The notes beneath the pieces were generated by a model. That model was not told where the DNA came from, ran no database searches, and worked only from the letters and a program-made list of their open reading frames with translations. 64,000 bases of DNA from the NCBI GenBank assembly GCA_016841625.1, contig JAENYU010000013.1, positions 1 through 64,000 of the forward strand. Reading direction: 5' to 3'. Each line of letters begins with the position of its first letter. Position 1 is the stretch's first letter. This stretch comes from Methanobacteriota archaeon. GTDB taxonomy: Archaea > Halobacteriota > Methanosarcinia > Methanosarcinales > Methanosarcinaceae. Of this stretch, positions 45,352-54,184 are shown piece after piece. A program made the position numbers and the translations under genes.

Positions 45352-45420
45352 GAACCACGGATTAACACAGATGAACACAGATGACCAAAATCCGTGTCTA
45401 TCCGTGTCCATCTGTGGTTC
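45352..45420. repeat. 69-bp imperfect palindrome
   Basis: The outer arms GAACCAC and GTGGTTC are perfect; the inner arms contain ACACAGATGAACACAGATG and the complementary CCGTGTCTATCCGTGTCCAT. The phrase (CACGGATTAACACAGATG) is of a kind that I recognise as dispersed in many unrelated genomes. It lies about 90 bp before the CAT-like gene. Confidence 0.7.
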
Positions 45421-45512
45421 TTTACGTTGAAATGCAGGTTTATTTCAAGTCCAGATTTGTGGCGATATTTTGGAATCGAAGTAGTAGGTTGTATTGAATG
45501 AAGGCGTAAACT

Positions 45513-46178
45513 ATGGGAAACAGATACCAGATAATCGATTTTGAAACATGGAAAAGAAAAGAGTATTGTCAAATATACAGGACTGCGGTGCAGCCTCAAT
45601 ATTGTGTGAGTTTTGAACTTGATGTGACGAATTTTAAAAGGTACATTAAAGAAAATAACTGGCCATTTACGATGGCGTTTATAATTGCTGTTACGAAATG
45701 CGCAAATGAAATCGAGGAATTCCGGTATCGTTTTCTTGATGGGGAAGTTGTGTTATACGAATCCATTGATACCTCATTTACATATCTGGATAAAGAAACA
45801 GAATTATTTAAGGTAGTAAATGTACCCATGCAGGATACGATTGAGAAATTTGTGCAACTGGCAACTGTAACGGCAGAGAACCAAAAAGAACATTTTACAG
45901 GCCCTGTAGAAAACGATGTATATCAATTCTCTGCCCTGCCGTGGATAACATTCACGCACATTTCGCACACGGATTTCGGAAACAGGGAAAAAGCGCAACC
46001 CATATTTGATTGGGGAAAATATCATGAAAGGGATGGCAAATTAATGATGCCGTTTTCAGTCCAGGTTCATCATGCATTTGTTGATGGTATTCATATTGGC
46101 AAACTTGCGGATAAGCTGCAGAGATACCTGGATGAAGTGAAGGTTATAAACATAATGGGAGGATCAGTAGTTCACTAA
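45513..46178 (+). CDS. Chloramphenicol-acetyltransferase-like protein
   Basis: A 221-residue member of the CAT family of trimeric acetyl-CoA transferases. The catalytic motif QVHHAFVDGIH is complete, with H187 as base and D191 structural, and the LDVTNFKRYIKENN and FTHISHTDFGN segments fit CAT type A. It could acetylate chloramphenicol or an unknown hydroxyl substrate; many archaeal and bacterial CAT homologues are not resistance enzymes. It is AT-rich compared with core genes and lies in the accessory stretch, so transfer is plausible. Monocistronic; the convergent neighbour is the pentapeptide-repeat gene. Confidence 0.88.
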   Translation: MGNRYQIIDFETWKRKEYCQIYRTAVQPQYCVSFELDVTNFKRYIKENNWPFTMAFIIAVTKCANEIEEFRYRFLDGEVVLYESIDTSFTYLDKETELFKVVNVPMQDTIEKFVQLATVTAENQKEHFTGPVENDVYQFSALPWITFTHISHTDFGNREKAQPIFDWGKYHERDGKLMMPFSVQVHHAFVDGIHIGKLADKLQRYLDEVKVINIMGGSVVH

Positions 46179-46252
46179 TTTTTACTTTTCATAAAGTTAT
46201 GTCTTCAGATATCTGTAATTTTTCCTCTGATTTATGTGAGTGAGTCAATGCC

Positions 46253-46858
46253 TTACACAATTTTGATTCCCAGAAGCCGCGCAGCAAGTTCTATTGCTTG
46301 CCCGGCATTGACTATAGCCCTTCTGAGTTCATTGCGTGTATCGGATACTGTGATCCCATCAATGATACAATCCGATAAGTCGATGCCTTTGAGTAAGGTT
46401 TTAATGAAATCCGCTCCTGTGAAATTGACCGCTTTCAGCGTGGGCTTCTTTAACCGAATCTCGGACAAGAAGGCTTCCGTGAAATTGCAGTCATGAATGG
46501 TGCAGTTCTCTAATACAGAACTTGAAAAATCTGCATATCGTAAGGAATCGTCCGCTAAAGAGGTTTCTTTCATGTGGCTCTTGCTGAAGTTACTGCCATC
46601 GCCCTTACACGTTAATATTTTGGAGCCTTTCCAGTAGCTGTCCATAAAAATGCAATTTGCAAAATTGCAGTTATCAAACACCGAATTGTAAAAGCTGGTT
46701 TTTGAAAAATCACATTTGCTAAACTGGCATTGTATAAACTGTACCGATTCATATTCTATCCTTTCGATATCGACGTCCGAAAGCATCTCGCCTTCAAAGC
46801 GCATCCTTTCTATATATTTGTCATCAGATTGTGCGGCTATAATTCTGCTTTCCAACAT
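46253..46858 (-). CDS. Pentapeptide-repeat protein, Qnr/MfpA-like size
   Basis: A 201-residue right-handed quadrilateral beta-helix protein: the A(D/N)LXX pattern appears as CQFSKCDFSKTSFYNSVFDN, CNFANCIFMD, DCNFTEAFLSEIRL and AVNFTGADFIKTLLKGIDLS. Length and single-domain build are those of Qnr/MfpA DNA-mimic proteins, which protect gyrase, but the motif alone does not prove that role. The C-terminus (LRRAIVNAGQAIELAARLLG) is a helix that could dimerise. I chose the ATG at 46858, which follows GGAGATGG, over a GTG at 46882. It is convergent with the CAT-like gene. Confidence 0.85.
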   Translation of the reverse strand: MLESRIIAAQSDDKYIERMRFEGEMLSDVDIERIEYESVQFIQCQFSKCDFSKTSFYNSVFDNCNFANCIFMDSYWKGSKILTCKGDGSNFSKSHMKETSLADDSLRYADFSSSVLENCTIHDCNFTEAFLSEIRLKKPTLKAVNFTGADFIKTLLKGIDLSDCIIDGITVSDTRNELRRAIVNAGQAIELAARLLGIKIV

Positions 46859-46882
46859 GCTTCCATCTCCAGATAGCCTCAC

Positions 46883-47170
46883 TAAACAAGCTGTAATTAA
46901 TATTCAACACAGTAAAAAACTCCACTTTTGTAAGTGTGTATAATTTTGATCCCTCGGAACTCTAAAGTGAATTTATGCCCGTATAACTCAGCCGTTAATG
47001 TTAGTTCAAGAGGGTGTTCCTATTATAGACACAGAATGGAAGTGTACTTCCTTGGTAAGCGTCGATCATGTCCAAAGGGTTCAGGCACGTAGTCGGGACT
47101 CTTTAAACTTTAATAAAGGAATAATTACAACGATGCTATTTCTTTAAATCCCTTCAATGCACCAGAACCC
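46883..47170. other. Intergenic region between pentapeptide-repeat gene and HEXXH gene
   Basis: 288 bp, no gene seen. No clear hairpin. Confidence 0.5.
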
Positions 47171-48907
47171 TCAAAAAGAGCATAGTAATAGGTCATCTGT
47201 TTCTTGTATTTCTGGTACCCCATATTCATTGCAACAAGCTTTGATTGCTTCTAGTGTGGGTTCGAGCTCCATTCCATAACTATTGAATAGCTCAATAATC
47301 TGTGGGCGTCTTAACCGGAGTGACCACGCCAGACTAATCAACGCAACTCCACTCACAAGAGAACGATCCCAGTTTAATATGGGGAGCAGACCATCATCTC
47401 TCATTGCATCGACAATTCTGGCTCGTTTCTCCTTGTCAAGATGAGGGAACGATGTCACCATATATACACTATTCGAGACATTGCGGACTAAGGTCCGCAT
47501 TTCACTTATTATCTCCGCGATACCATCCCAAGTAAGAACATTATCCAAATAATACTTCATTTCTTCTGTCGCTAATTGCGATCCACCAGTATAGCCTTCC
47601 AATTCAATAAAGCGTTGACGATATTTCATATTTCGCTCATCAGGACCTGCAAAAAAGATTGCAACCAGTTCAGTACCTCGATGAACCGTAACAGCACGTA
47701 TTTTTGCATCTATTAACACAGAACAGAGGAGATCAAGCGAGCCACTGGACGAGCCGGATTTTATATTAGGAAGACTGCGTCCAATTCGAATTGTCTTTCC
47801 GTTAGATATAACCCTACATTGAGCATCATTGTCTACCTCGACTTGAACATCCAAGTGACCGAAATTAACTATATCGCGGTTTTTTAGAATACTTGTGATA
47901 TATAATGTTAATAACCCGTCAACACTCGTTAAATCGGGGGTTTCTAATTTCGTATTTAGTTCTTGGAGCATCTTATATCCCCGGTTAGCGGCGGTTTTGT
48001 TATTTATGATCGATTCGTGAAGCCACTCAATCCCTTCGCTCCGATATTCACCGGACGCAATCGCACTCTCATATCGATTGATATGTTTTTCAGTAATGTT
48101 CTTGAATTGGTCAAACCGCCCTGCTATATGTGTTAAAATCGCCTCACTCGTAGCAAATTCTACAGGAGATTCATCAAGAAGGAGCGAAACTAGTTCATAA
48201 TCATCAAAAAAGAAACTTCTAATAAATGTTAAAAACAGATCTGATTCTTGCGCTATCCTTGGATTTTTAGCTGACAACTCAAGCCATAGCTGTCTAACCG
48301 TAAGGTAACCAGGTAAATATCCCCCCTGATCGACTTCAAATGCATGACCTAACATTGCGCACTTGCTGTTAAAACATTGCTCGGTCTTACGCCATTCCAT
48401 GAATGGCCTTCGTGTTCCCTCGTATGGAAAATAAAACGGCCCATATTTAATTGCCTCCATACCTCCAGAGAATAACCACCCAACAAGCTCAGCGGGTTCT
48501 GAAAAAACTTTTGAATCTGGTCCACTAATTGCATCAAACTCTGCGAATACGGCGAGACCTTCTGCCAAAGGTTTCAGGAGAGAAAGGGCTGACTCATAAC
48601 GAACCACATCTCCAAGCATTTGATGAGGTGTTTTGTCTCCTCCTTTTTTGTTGTATAATAGCACCCCATTTTTGCGTGCACGAAGCTCTAAATAGGATAA
48701 TACTGAACCGACAGGGGATAAAAAGCACCAGTGATGGGTATACTCGTGGACGATAGCTGGAAAAAGGTGACTAGGGGTAATACCGTATCCGAGCAATAAA
48801 TCAAGGTCTTGCTCAAGATGAATGCTGCTTAGGGAAATGTTATTAGTGACAAGATCAATCCAACTGCGAGGGTCTCCCTGAGAATAAAATTTGGAAGGTG
48901 AATCCAT
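47171..48907 (-). CDS. Predicted HEXXH metallopeptidase, unknown family
   Basis: A 578-residue protein with VHEYTHHWCFLSP (HEYTH at 54-58) and, downstream, KPLAEGLAVFAEFDA, where E116 could be the third zinc ligand of a gluzincin-like site. The rest is helical, with a C-terminal helix LVSGVALISLAWSLRLRR that is only weakly hydrophobic. I recognise no named family. The stop-to-start distance from the small membrane gene upstream is 10 bp, so they are cotranscribed. The pair is AT-rich, with codon use unlike the core genes, and looks acquired. A protease with a membrane partner in an accessory region fits a defence or toxin-like system, but that is inference. Confidence 0.8.
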   Translation of the reverse strand: MDSPSKFYSQGDPRSWIDLVTNNISLSSIHLEQDLDLLLGYGITPSHLFPAIVHEYTHHWCFLSPVGSVLSYLELRARKNGVLLYNKKGGDKTPHQMLGDVVRYESALSLLKPLAEGLAVFAEFDAISGPDSKVFSEPAELVGWLFSGGMEAIKYGPFYFPYEGTRRPFMEWRKTEQCFNSKCAMLGHAFEVDQGGYLPGYLTVRQLWLELSAKNPRIAQESDLFLTFIRSFFFDDYELVSLLLDESPVEFATSEAILTHIAGRFDQFKNITEKHINRYESAIASGEYRSEGIEWLHESIINNKTAANRGYKMLQELNTKLETPDLTSVDGLLTLYITSILKNRDIVNFGHLDVQVEVDNDAQCRVISNGKTIRIGRSLPNIKSGSSSGSLDLLCSVLIDAKIRAVTVHRGTELVAIFFAGPDERNMKYRQRFIELEGYTGGSQLATEEMKYYLDNVLTWDGIAEIISEMRTLVRNVSNSVYMVTSFPHLDKEKRARIVDAMRDDGLLPILNWDRSLVSGVALISLAWSLRLRRPQIIELFNSYGMELEPTLEAIKACCNEYGVPEIQETDDLLLCSF

Positions 48908-48917
48908 GAAATCACTT

Positions 48918-49304
48918 TTATATTAAACTCATCGCTGCATTTATTACAGACTCATCAACCTTAAATTCCTTACAAACTTGCTCGATAATTTCAGCTTTTG
49001 GAGGAGAGCTGGAGGTTTTAATTATCTCTACAGTGCGCCTTTCGATTATTCCATCTTTATTCATTATCTCATAAGTAAATCTAACATTTCCCTTTGTACG
49101 ACGTTTCATAAGCCATAAACTTATAGCTTTGATGGTGAGTGGACCTAATACCAAAACGGCGAAAAACGTTAAGGGTTCACCAAATGTATTGGGCGGCAGC
49201 TGTTCAGGTTGAATTTGGATATTCTCACCAAGCTCTTCCTTCAATTCGTGTGCATCAAGCTTGGTAAGGTCAAGAATGCGAATTGTTTCGGGATTTTCTA
49301 ACAT
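48918..49304 (-). CDS. Single-TM partner of the HEXXH protein
   Basis: A 128-residue protein: a soluble N-terminus (LDLTKLDAHELKEELGENIQ), one hydrophobic segment at about 44-67 (EPLTFFAVLVLGPLTIKAIS), then a basic stretch and a beta-rich tail (FTYEIMNKDGIIERRTVEII). AAGGAGGTTC lies 6 nt before the ATG at 49304, which is preferred to a start 10 codons upstream. The build, a small helix-strand protein spanning the membrane once and encoded directly before a putative effector, recalls the small constant components described in predicted conflict systems. That likeness is by pattern only. Confidence 0.78.
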   Translation of the reverse strand: MLENPETIRILDLTKLDAHELKEELGENIQIQPEQLPPNTFGEPLTFFAVLVLGPLTIKAISLWLMKRRTKGNVRFTYEIMNKDGIIERRTVEIIKTSSSPPKAEIIEQVCKEFKVDESVINAAMSLI

Positions 49305-49917
49305 TGTGAACCTCCTTAGTGAATAAATACTCATTGGTCATCGGTTAAGGGACAATATGTCTAGTTTGCTGTAAATTCACAAATTGACACTCCCAGAATC
49401 TCATTTATTCATCGAATTTGATAACATGCCGATTATTATCGAAATATCAGCCCGTAATGATTGACGACCTATGTGTAAATGAAACCACAAAAAGCCATAG
49501 ATATTATTATCAATTATATATATATTATAAACTATAGAAACGAAGATCAGAATCAAAAGAACTGTGAAAAAATTTAATCACTTTATTTGCGAAGTAAATT
49601 CTAAATTGGTGACAATGGTCATAAAAATCAGGGAATCAAATCGAAACATGTACATCAATGAAACAGGAAAGAATGCAAGTTTGATTCTGAAAGGTATTTA
49701 AGTTTTCAACTGCGTTGCAATTCCGATCTAAAGCAGAGCTCCCGCTATCTGATTTTATATTTCCCATTGTTAGAAGCTCATTTCAATTAGTCTGGAAACT
49801 CTGGTAAAATTTCCACCTTCAATTTCCACCCTCGATTTCCGCCCTCAATCTGCCTTCAATTTCCATCATCAATTTCAACCCTCAATCTGTCTTCAATTTA
49901 CATCTTCAATTTCGGTC
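49305..49917. other. Intergenic region with degenerate repeats
   Basis: About 610 bp. From 49806 to 49917 the plus strand has some nine variants of TCAATTTCCACC in tandem. The AT-rich part around 49500-49530 (TTATATATATATTATA) is a promoter candidate for the minus-strand pair or nothing. No gene. Confidence 0.55.
49806..49917. repeat. Degenerate 12-14-bp repeats, TCAATTTCCACC type
   Basis: Nine or so imperfect copies, ending at the stop codon of the TPR gene. Confidence 0.75.
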
Positions 49918-50790
49918 TCACTTTTCACCCTTATTTTCATCCTCATACTTCTCGTTTATCTTCTCTTCACAGAGCTCTTTTCCTTTCCTTGCAGCCTCGT
50001 TCCCGGGACTGAGCCTCAGTGCCCTTGCATAACACTTGAAAGCTTCCCGGTATTCCCCGATCTCGCAGAGGAGTTCACCACCCCGGAAAAGGGAGTTCAG
50101 GTGATCGGGGTCGCTTTCCAGGGAGTGTTTGTAGGCGTCCAGGGCTTTTTCTTTGTCCCCGAGTCCCAGGAAGACCTTGCCTTTCCAGTACCAGGTCCCG
50201 GCGTTGTCGGGACGCATGAGGGGAGCCTTGTTCCGGGAAAAGAAGCTGAACCTCGGGAGTTTGCATGCCCAGTCCGAGGCTTTTTTTGGCTCCATGCCCA
50301 GGGCTTCGTCGAAGGTCTCAAGGGCTTTATCCGGAAAGCCCATCCTGAAATAAACGATCCCTTTGTTGGTCACGATTTTTGGGGATTCGGGGTCCAGGGA
50401 AAGGGCTTTATCGAAGGCTTCGAGAGCCTCTTCATTCCTGCCGAGAGCCGAGACCACAAAGCCCCGGTTTGACCACTCGGTGGGGCTTTCGGGGTTCAGT
50501 TCCAGGGCTCTGTCAACGACTTCCAGGGCTTCTTCGTAGTTCCCGAGTTTGAAAAGAGCCATCCCGCAGCAGGACTCTGCTTCGCAGACCTTTCCCAGGA
50601 AATTATTTCCGCTCTCCTCTTTGCCATTTTCAAAAAGGAGGTCTGCCATTTCTTTCCAGGCTTCAGCGGCTTCCCCGTACGCCTGCAAAGCTTCTTCATA
50701 TTTGCCCATCTCAAAAAAGACCCTGCCTTTGCCGGAGCTTTCCTCGGCGGCTTTTTCAAGGGTTTTGAGCGTTTTTGCCATATTTGCCAT
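49918..50790 (-). CDS. TPR protein
   Basis: A 290-residue protein of about six canonical 34-residue TPRs (ALELNPESPTEWSNRGFVVSA, SLDPESPKIVTNKGIVYFRM, ALRLSPGNEAARKG). The spacing is 34, so it belongs to a different TPR group from the 48-residue array at 18-26 kb. The middle has a non-TPR insert (WACKLPRFSFFSRNKAPL, near residue 185). GAGG precedes the ATG at 50790. Function unknown; likely scaffold. It stands alone in its transcription unit. Confidence 0.85.
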   Translation of the reverse strand: MANMAKTLKTLEKAAEESSGKGRVFFEMGKYEEALQAYGEAAEAWKEMADLLFENGKEESGNNFLGKVCEAESCCGMALFKLGNYEEALEVVDRALELNPESPTEWSNRGFVVSALGRNEEALEAFDKALSLDPESPKIVTNKGIVYFRMGFPDKALETFDEALGMEPKKASDWACKLPRFSFFSRNKAPLMRPDNAGTWYWKGKVFLGLGDKEKALDAYKHSLESDPDHLNSLFRGGELLCEIGEYREAFKCYARALRLSPGNEAARKGKELCEEKINEKYEDENKGEK

Positions 50791-51033
50791 TTTTTTGCCT
50801 CATATCCACAACAGTAAGAAGAATAAAAATTAGTGTTCTCGGAAGCGATCTTTCCAGAGCTGATTTTCCCAAAACTATCAGATCAATTTCCATTTAAGCC
50901 TGAGAAAATTATCCGGATAAATATGTGGAGTTTTATAATATATAATGTTCTGAGTGCAGAACAGGATCAATAAAAGAGACTGGAACCAAATCATAAAATA
51001 ATACTTGAAGTTATTATTTAACAGGTGAAAAAT

Positions 51034-51513
51034 ATGAGCAGCGAAATTGAAAGTCCTGAATGTTGCCCCCGATTTGATCCCACACCCTGGGACGGAAAAG
51101 TTTTCGAATGGAACAATAAAAGGTTCATCAAGGATACGGTTTCCACTCAGCTTTACGTGCCTCTGAACTTTGCGGAGGTAATAATGAGGATGAACGAGAA
51201 GGTTGCCAGAGCTGGTGCGGAAATCCCGGATTGGCTTTGTTTGTCAGACCATACCTCGGAAAGCAATATGGACCTTTACCTGGCTGTTGATAGAGAGGTT
51301 GCCGGGGCCGAAAACGTAACATTGAGCGGGAAGTTTTTGAGCAAAGTGTATGAGGGGGATTTCGAAGATACTGGCGAATGGTGCAGGGACTTTGAAGACT
51401 ACGCAAAAAGCCAGGGGCTTGCAATCAAGAAATGGTATATGTGGTATACCACCTGTCCCGAATGTGCCAGAAAATACGGGAAAAATTATGTTGTGATAAT
51501 TGCCGAAGTCTGA
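51034..51513 (+). CDS. Conserved protein with CCPRFDP and CPECA motifs
   Basis: A 159-residue protein (starting MSSEIESPECCPRFDPTPWD) with two features shared by a family often labelled only as hydrolase: the N-terminal CCPRFDPxPWD and the C-terminal TTCPECARKYGKNYVV. The fold may be of the GyrI type that binds small molecules; no catalytic residue is certain, though the paired cysteines suggest a metal or redox site. I chose the ATG at 51034 because AGGTGA lies about 6 nt upstream. Upstream is a TATA-like run (TTTTATAATATATAATG near 50931). Confidence 0.75.
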   Translation: MSSEIESPECCPRFDPTPWDGKVFEWNNKRFIKDTVSTQLYVPLNFAEVIMRMNEKVARAGAEIPDWLCLSDHTSESNMDLYLAVDREVAGAENVTLSGKFLSKVYEGDFEDTGEWCRDFEDYAKSQGLAIKKWYMWYTTCPECARKYGKNYVVIIAEV

Positions 51514-51624
51514 ACAATGACTCCTGTTTACTCCAGAATAACCTGTGCTGATTGGGGGTTTCTACATAGTCCGTTTCCCGAACCTATTTAACCCGCCATC
51601 CCCGATATAACGAAGGGTAATAAG

Positions 51625-52221
51625 ATGAATGGGATTAAAATTCTAGGAGTGAGCGGAAGCCCCCGCAAAGGCGGGAACACCGACATCCTGCTCGACAACT
51701 TTTTGAAAGGGGCGGAATCGACAGGGGCTAAAACGAAAAAAGTCCTGCTAAGGGAATATTCGATCGAGTCCTGCATCGGCTGCGAAGCCTGCAGGAAAGC
51801 CGGAACCTGCACCCGTTTCCACGATGGAATGGAACTTCTTTATCCCGATATAGAGGAAGCGAAAGGGCTTATCCTCGGTTACCCTACCTACAACTACAAC
51901 ATGACCGCCCCGATGAAAGCCTTCATCGACCGGCTCTATCCCTACTACAATTTCACTGACGAGCGCCCGGGACCCTACTCGAGCAAACTTGGAGACCAGG
52001 GACGAAAAGCCCTTGTCTTTACAGTCTGCGAGCAGGTGATACCTGAGGAAATGGGCTTTACCCTCGAAGCCCTCGGAATGCCTCTTGAAGCCCTGGGTTA
52101 TGAGGTGGTGGAAAAATTCCTTGCCACGAAGTGCTTTGCGAAGGGTGCGGTTTTAAAGAATGAAGCATTGCTCGAAAAGGCTTTTGAGAGCGGGAAAAAA
52201 CTGGCAGAGGCTCTTCGCTAA
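51625..52221 (+). CDS. Iron-sulfur flavoprotein, NADPH-dependent FMN reductase family
   Basis: A 198-residue flavodoxin-fold protein. The N-terminal FMN loop is GVSGSPRKGGNTD (8-20), followed by a compact cysteine motif at C50, C53, C56 and C62 (CX2CX2CX5C), the [4Fe-4S] signature of Isf from Methanosarcina thermophila. Isf accepts electrons from ferredoxin and may reduce oxygen or peroxide. YPTYNYNMTAPMKAFIDRL is the second FMN segment. The protein matches the family length. It is a single gene, with GGGTAATAAG before the ATG. Confidence 0.88.
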   Translation: MNGIKILGVSGSPRKGGNTDILLDNFLKGAESTGAKTKKVLLREYSIESCIGCEACRKAGTCTRFHDGMELLYPDIEEAKGLILGYPTYNYNMTAPMKAFIDRLYPYYNFTDERPGPYSSKLGDQGRKALVFTVCEQVIPEEMGFTLEALGMPLEALGYEVVEKFLATKCFAKGAVLKNEALLEKAFESGKKLAEALR

Positions 52222-52488
52222 ACCGGTGGATTGGGGATTCTTCCGAAAAAAGGTTGATTTTTGAGTTCCAGCGTTGCGGGAAACCCGGATGCATCCATGA
52301 ATTGAGAAAATTTTCGAGAACTAATGGCTGGGACGGGATAATTTTTGCGTATTCAAAGATTTTCAGGTTTTCAGGGAAAAGCCGGCCGCCTTTGGCGTCC
52401 GGTGAGAAGATGGGGTTCGAAATGGGAAAAATCATAAAAAGACAAGAAGGTAAAGGAAGGCATATATTTATGAAATTACTTATAATGT

Positions 52489-52794
52489 GTGTATAGGAGG
52501 AGAATAAATACGCCTAATTTTGATGATTCTTTCTCATCGCTCTTAGGGATACTAGCATTACTAGCCTGTATTCCATTTATAGTTCATGTAAATAATGAAA
52601 TTATGTATGGAGAGAATGATGTTTCAAGTACTTCCCAAATTGTGACTGAAGGGGCAGAATTAGCCATAAGCGCAGAATCCCCTATCCCTTGTTCAGTGGA
52701 TCTCAAAAATGGAAGTTTCTCTTTCGGCCTTGCGGAAATATTCACAATTATTTGTTTAGTTTTGCTTGCTTATGCTATCAGTTCAAGGAGATGA
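52489..52794 (+). CDS. Small membrane protein, two TM segments, start unclear
   Basis: About 95-101 residues with hydrophobic segments near residues 18-33 (LLGILALLACIPFIV) and 81-97 (LAEIFTIICLVLLAYAI). The frame opens with GTG at 52489, but the good ribosome site AGGAGGAG lies after that GTG, not before it. The codons following the site include ATA and no ATG or GTG, so translation may begin at ATA (52504) or the frame may be shifted. Just upstream an eight-codon frame (MKLLIMCV) has its own GGAAGG and could be a leader. Unknown function. Confidence 0.6.
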   Translation: MYRRRINTPNFDDSFSSLLGILALLACIPFIVHVNNEIMYGENDVSSTSQIVTEGAELAISAESPIPCSVDLKNGSFSFGLAEIFTIICLVLLAYAISSRR

Positions 52795-52910
52795 GATCTA
52801 AAATATTCTCAGGGTAGATTGTTTGATATTTAATTTCATAACTTGTAAAAAATTACCTACAAATAAATAATTTAATTATAAATGTAATTTCTCTCCTTTT
52901 CCCACAAGAT

Positions 52911-53948
52911 TCACTTCATTCCGCAAAACTCGTTCCTTGCTTCCACCAGAGCCTTGAGGTTTTTCAGCGGGGTTTCCGGCGCAAGCCCGCAGCCCGGAGC
53001 AAGCACATCGACGCCTGCCTGCAGGGACTCGAATGCCTCTCTTTTGACGTCTTCCGGCTTTCCGGCAAAGAGAGTCCTGGACGTTGAGACGTTTCCGATG
53101 ACGGCAGCCCCGCATTCGTGGGCTGTGTGGACGGCGCTTTCCATGTCCTTTATACCTTCCTCAAGGCTCAGCCCGTCATACCCGCACTCTGCCATATCCG
53201 CGATTATAGGGTCGGCGGCGCCGCAGATGTGAAGGACGCTTTTGCCTCCCAGGGCTTTCGGGATCCTTGCCATGCCCGGTTTTATCAGGGTTCGGAAAGC
53301 GTCCGGGGAAATCATGACCGGGGAGGAGACGGCATCGGCTATGACGACCACATCCGCACCCCTTTTCAGGCACTCCCTGCCGTACACAATGCAGGCGTCA
53401 GTGCAGAGGTCTATCAGCCGGGTTACGAGGTGGGGACTTTTGATCGTCCACTTCAGGAAATTCGTGATCCCGCAAAGGGAGCTTGCAAGGTCTCCGGGGC
53501 CTTCCATTCCCACAATGAGCGGGAGCTTCGGGCCTGCTTTTTCCCGGAGGATTTCCGTGGCTTCCAGGACAGCCGGGATCCTGCCCTTTTCCAGAAGGGT
53601 TTCTGGGAGATCGGGAAATTCGGGGATTACGGGGGGTCTGCCTATGATGCCTTTTGTCACTGCCGGGGTCCTGGCTTTCGTGCCGGGGTCGATGGTGCAG
53701 CCCAGGGCTTCTGCGAGCACAACCACGTCAAATGGGTACCTGAGGGTTTCAAAGGAAGCGTTCACGTACTGGGAAAACGCCAGCAAAGCCATTTTATCAG
53801 GCTGGCTGTCAGCTTCCGGGCGGGCTGCTCCGCTAAGGTCCATCAGTTCGAGGACGGGTGAGGTTGTGAAACTGCCCACCGGCGGGTTTGCAGGGGTTTT
53901 ACCTGAGAGGACGCTGAGGATTTCTTGCCTGAAGTTCGGTTTATCCAT
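52911..53948 (-). CDS. MtaA/MtbA-like methylcobamide:CoM methyltransferase
   Basis: A 345-residue protein of the uroporphyrinogen-decarboxylase fold. The zinc ligands of the Mta/Mtb enzymes are present: H240 and C242 (LHICG) and C320 ([11 protein letters not shown]). Such enzymes move a methyl group from a methylated corrinoid protein to coenzyme M, each for its own substrate (methanol, methylamines or sulfides). No corrinoid protein or methyltransferase gene lies adjacent, so the substrate is open. It also misses the operon context of mtaA or mtbA. GAAG-type bases precede the ATG only weakly. Confidence 0.85.
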   Translation of the reverse strand: MDKPNFRQEILSVLSGKTPANPPVGSFTTSPVLELMDLSGAARPEADSQPDKMALLAFSQYVNASFETLRYPFDVVVLAEALGCTIDPGTKARTPAVTKGIIGRPPVIPEFPDLPETLLEKGRIPAVLEATEILREKAGPKLPLIVGMEGPGDLASSLCGITNFLKWTIKSPHLVTRLIDLCTDACIVYGRECLKRGADVVVIADAVSSPVMISPDAFRTLIKPGMARIPKALGGKSVLHICGAADPIIADMAECGYDGLSLEEGIKDMESAVHTAHECGAAVIGNVSTSRTLFAGKPEDVKREAFESLQAGVDVLAPGCGLAPETPLKNLKALVEARNEFCGMK

Positions 53949-53972
53949 GAAAACTGCCCCGAAGTATAATAT

Positions 53973-54061
53973 ATAGCTGAGAATTACTCCATCTTAAGGT
54001 TATTTTAGCTGAAGGTTATTTCTAGCTGATGAGGTATTTTAGCTGAAGTTATTAGCTGTTA
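53973..54061. repeat. AGCTGA-type degenerate repeats
   Basis: Five AGCTGA or AGCTGT phrases at irregular 15-35-bp spacing upstream of the MtaA-like gene, resembling those at 14697-14766 and 15965-16051. Confidence 0.6.
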
Positions 54062-54184
54062 TCGGTATCGCTGATAAAATAACCTGAATAAACGATTCAA
54101 TGGAAACGAAAATTAAAACACGTTAAGAAATATGTTAAAAAGCACATCGAGAATCATGTTAAAAAAGATTGGAGGAGAGAGGTT

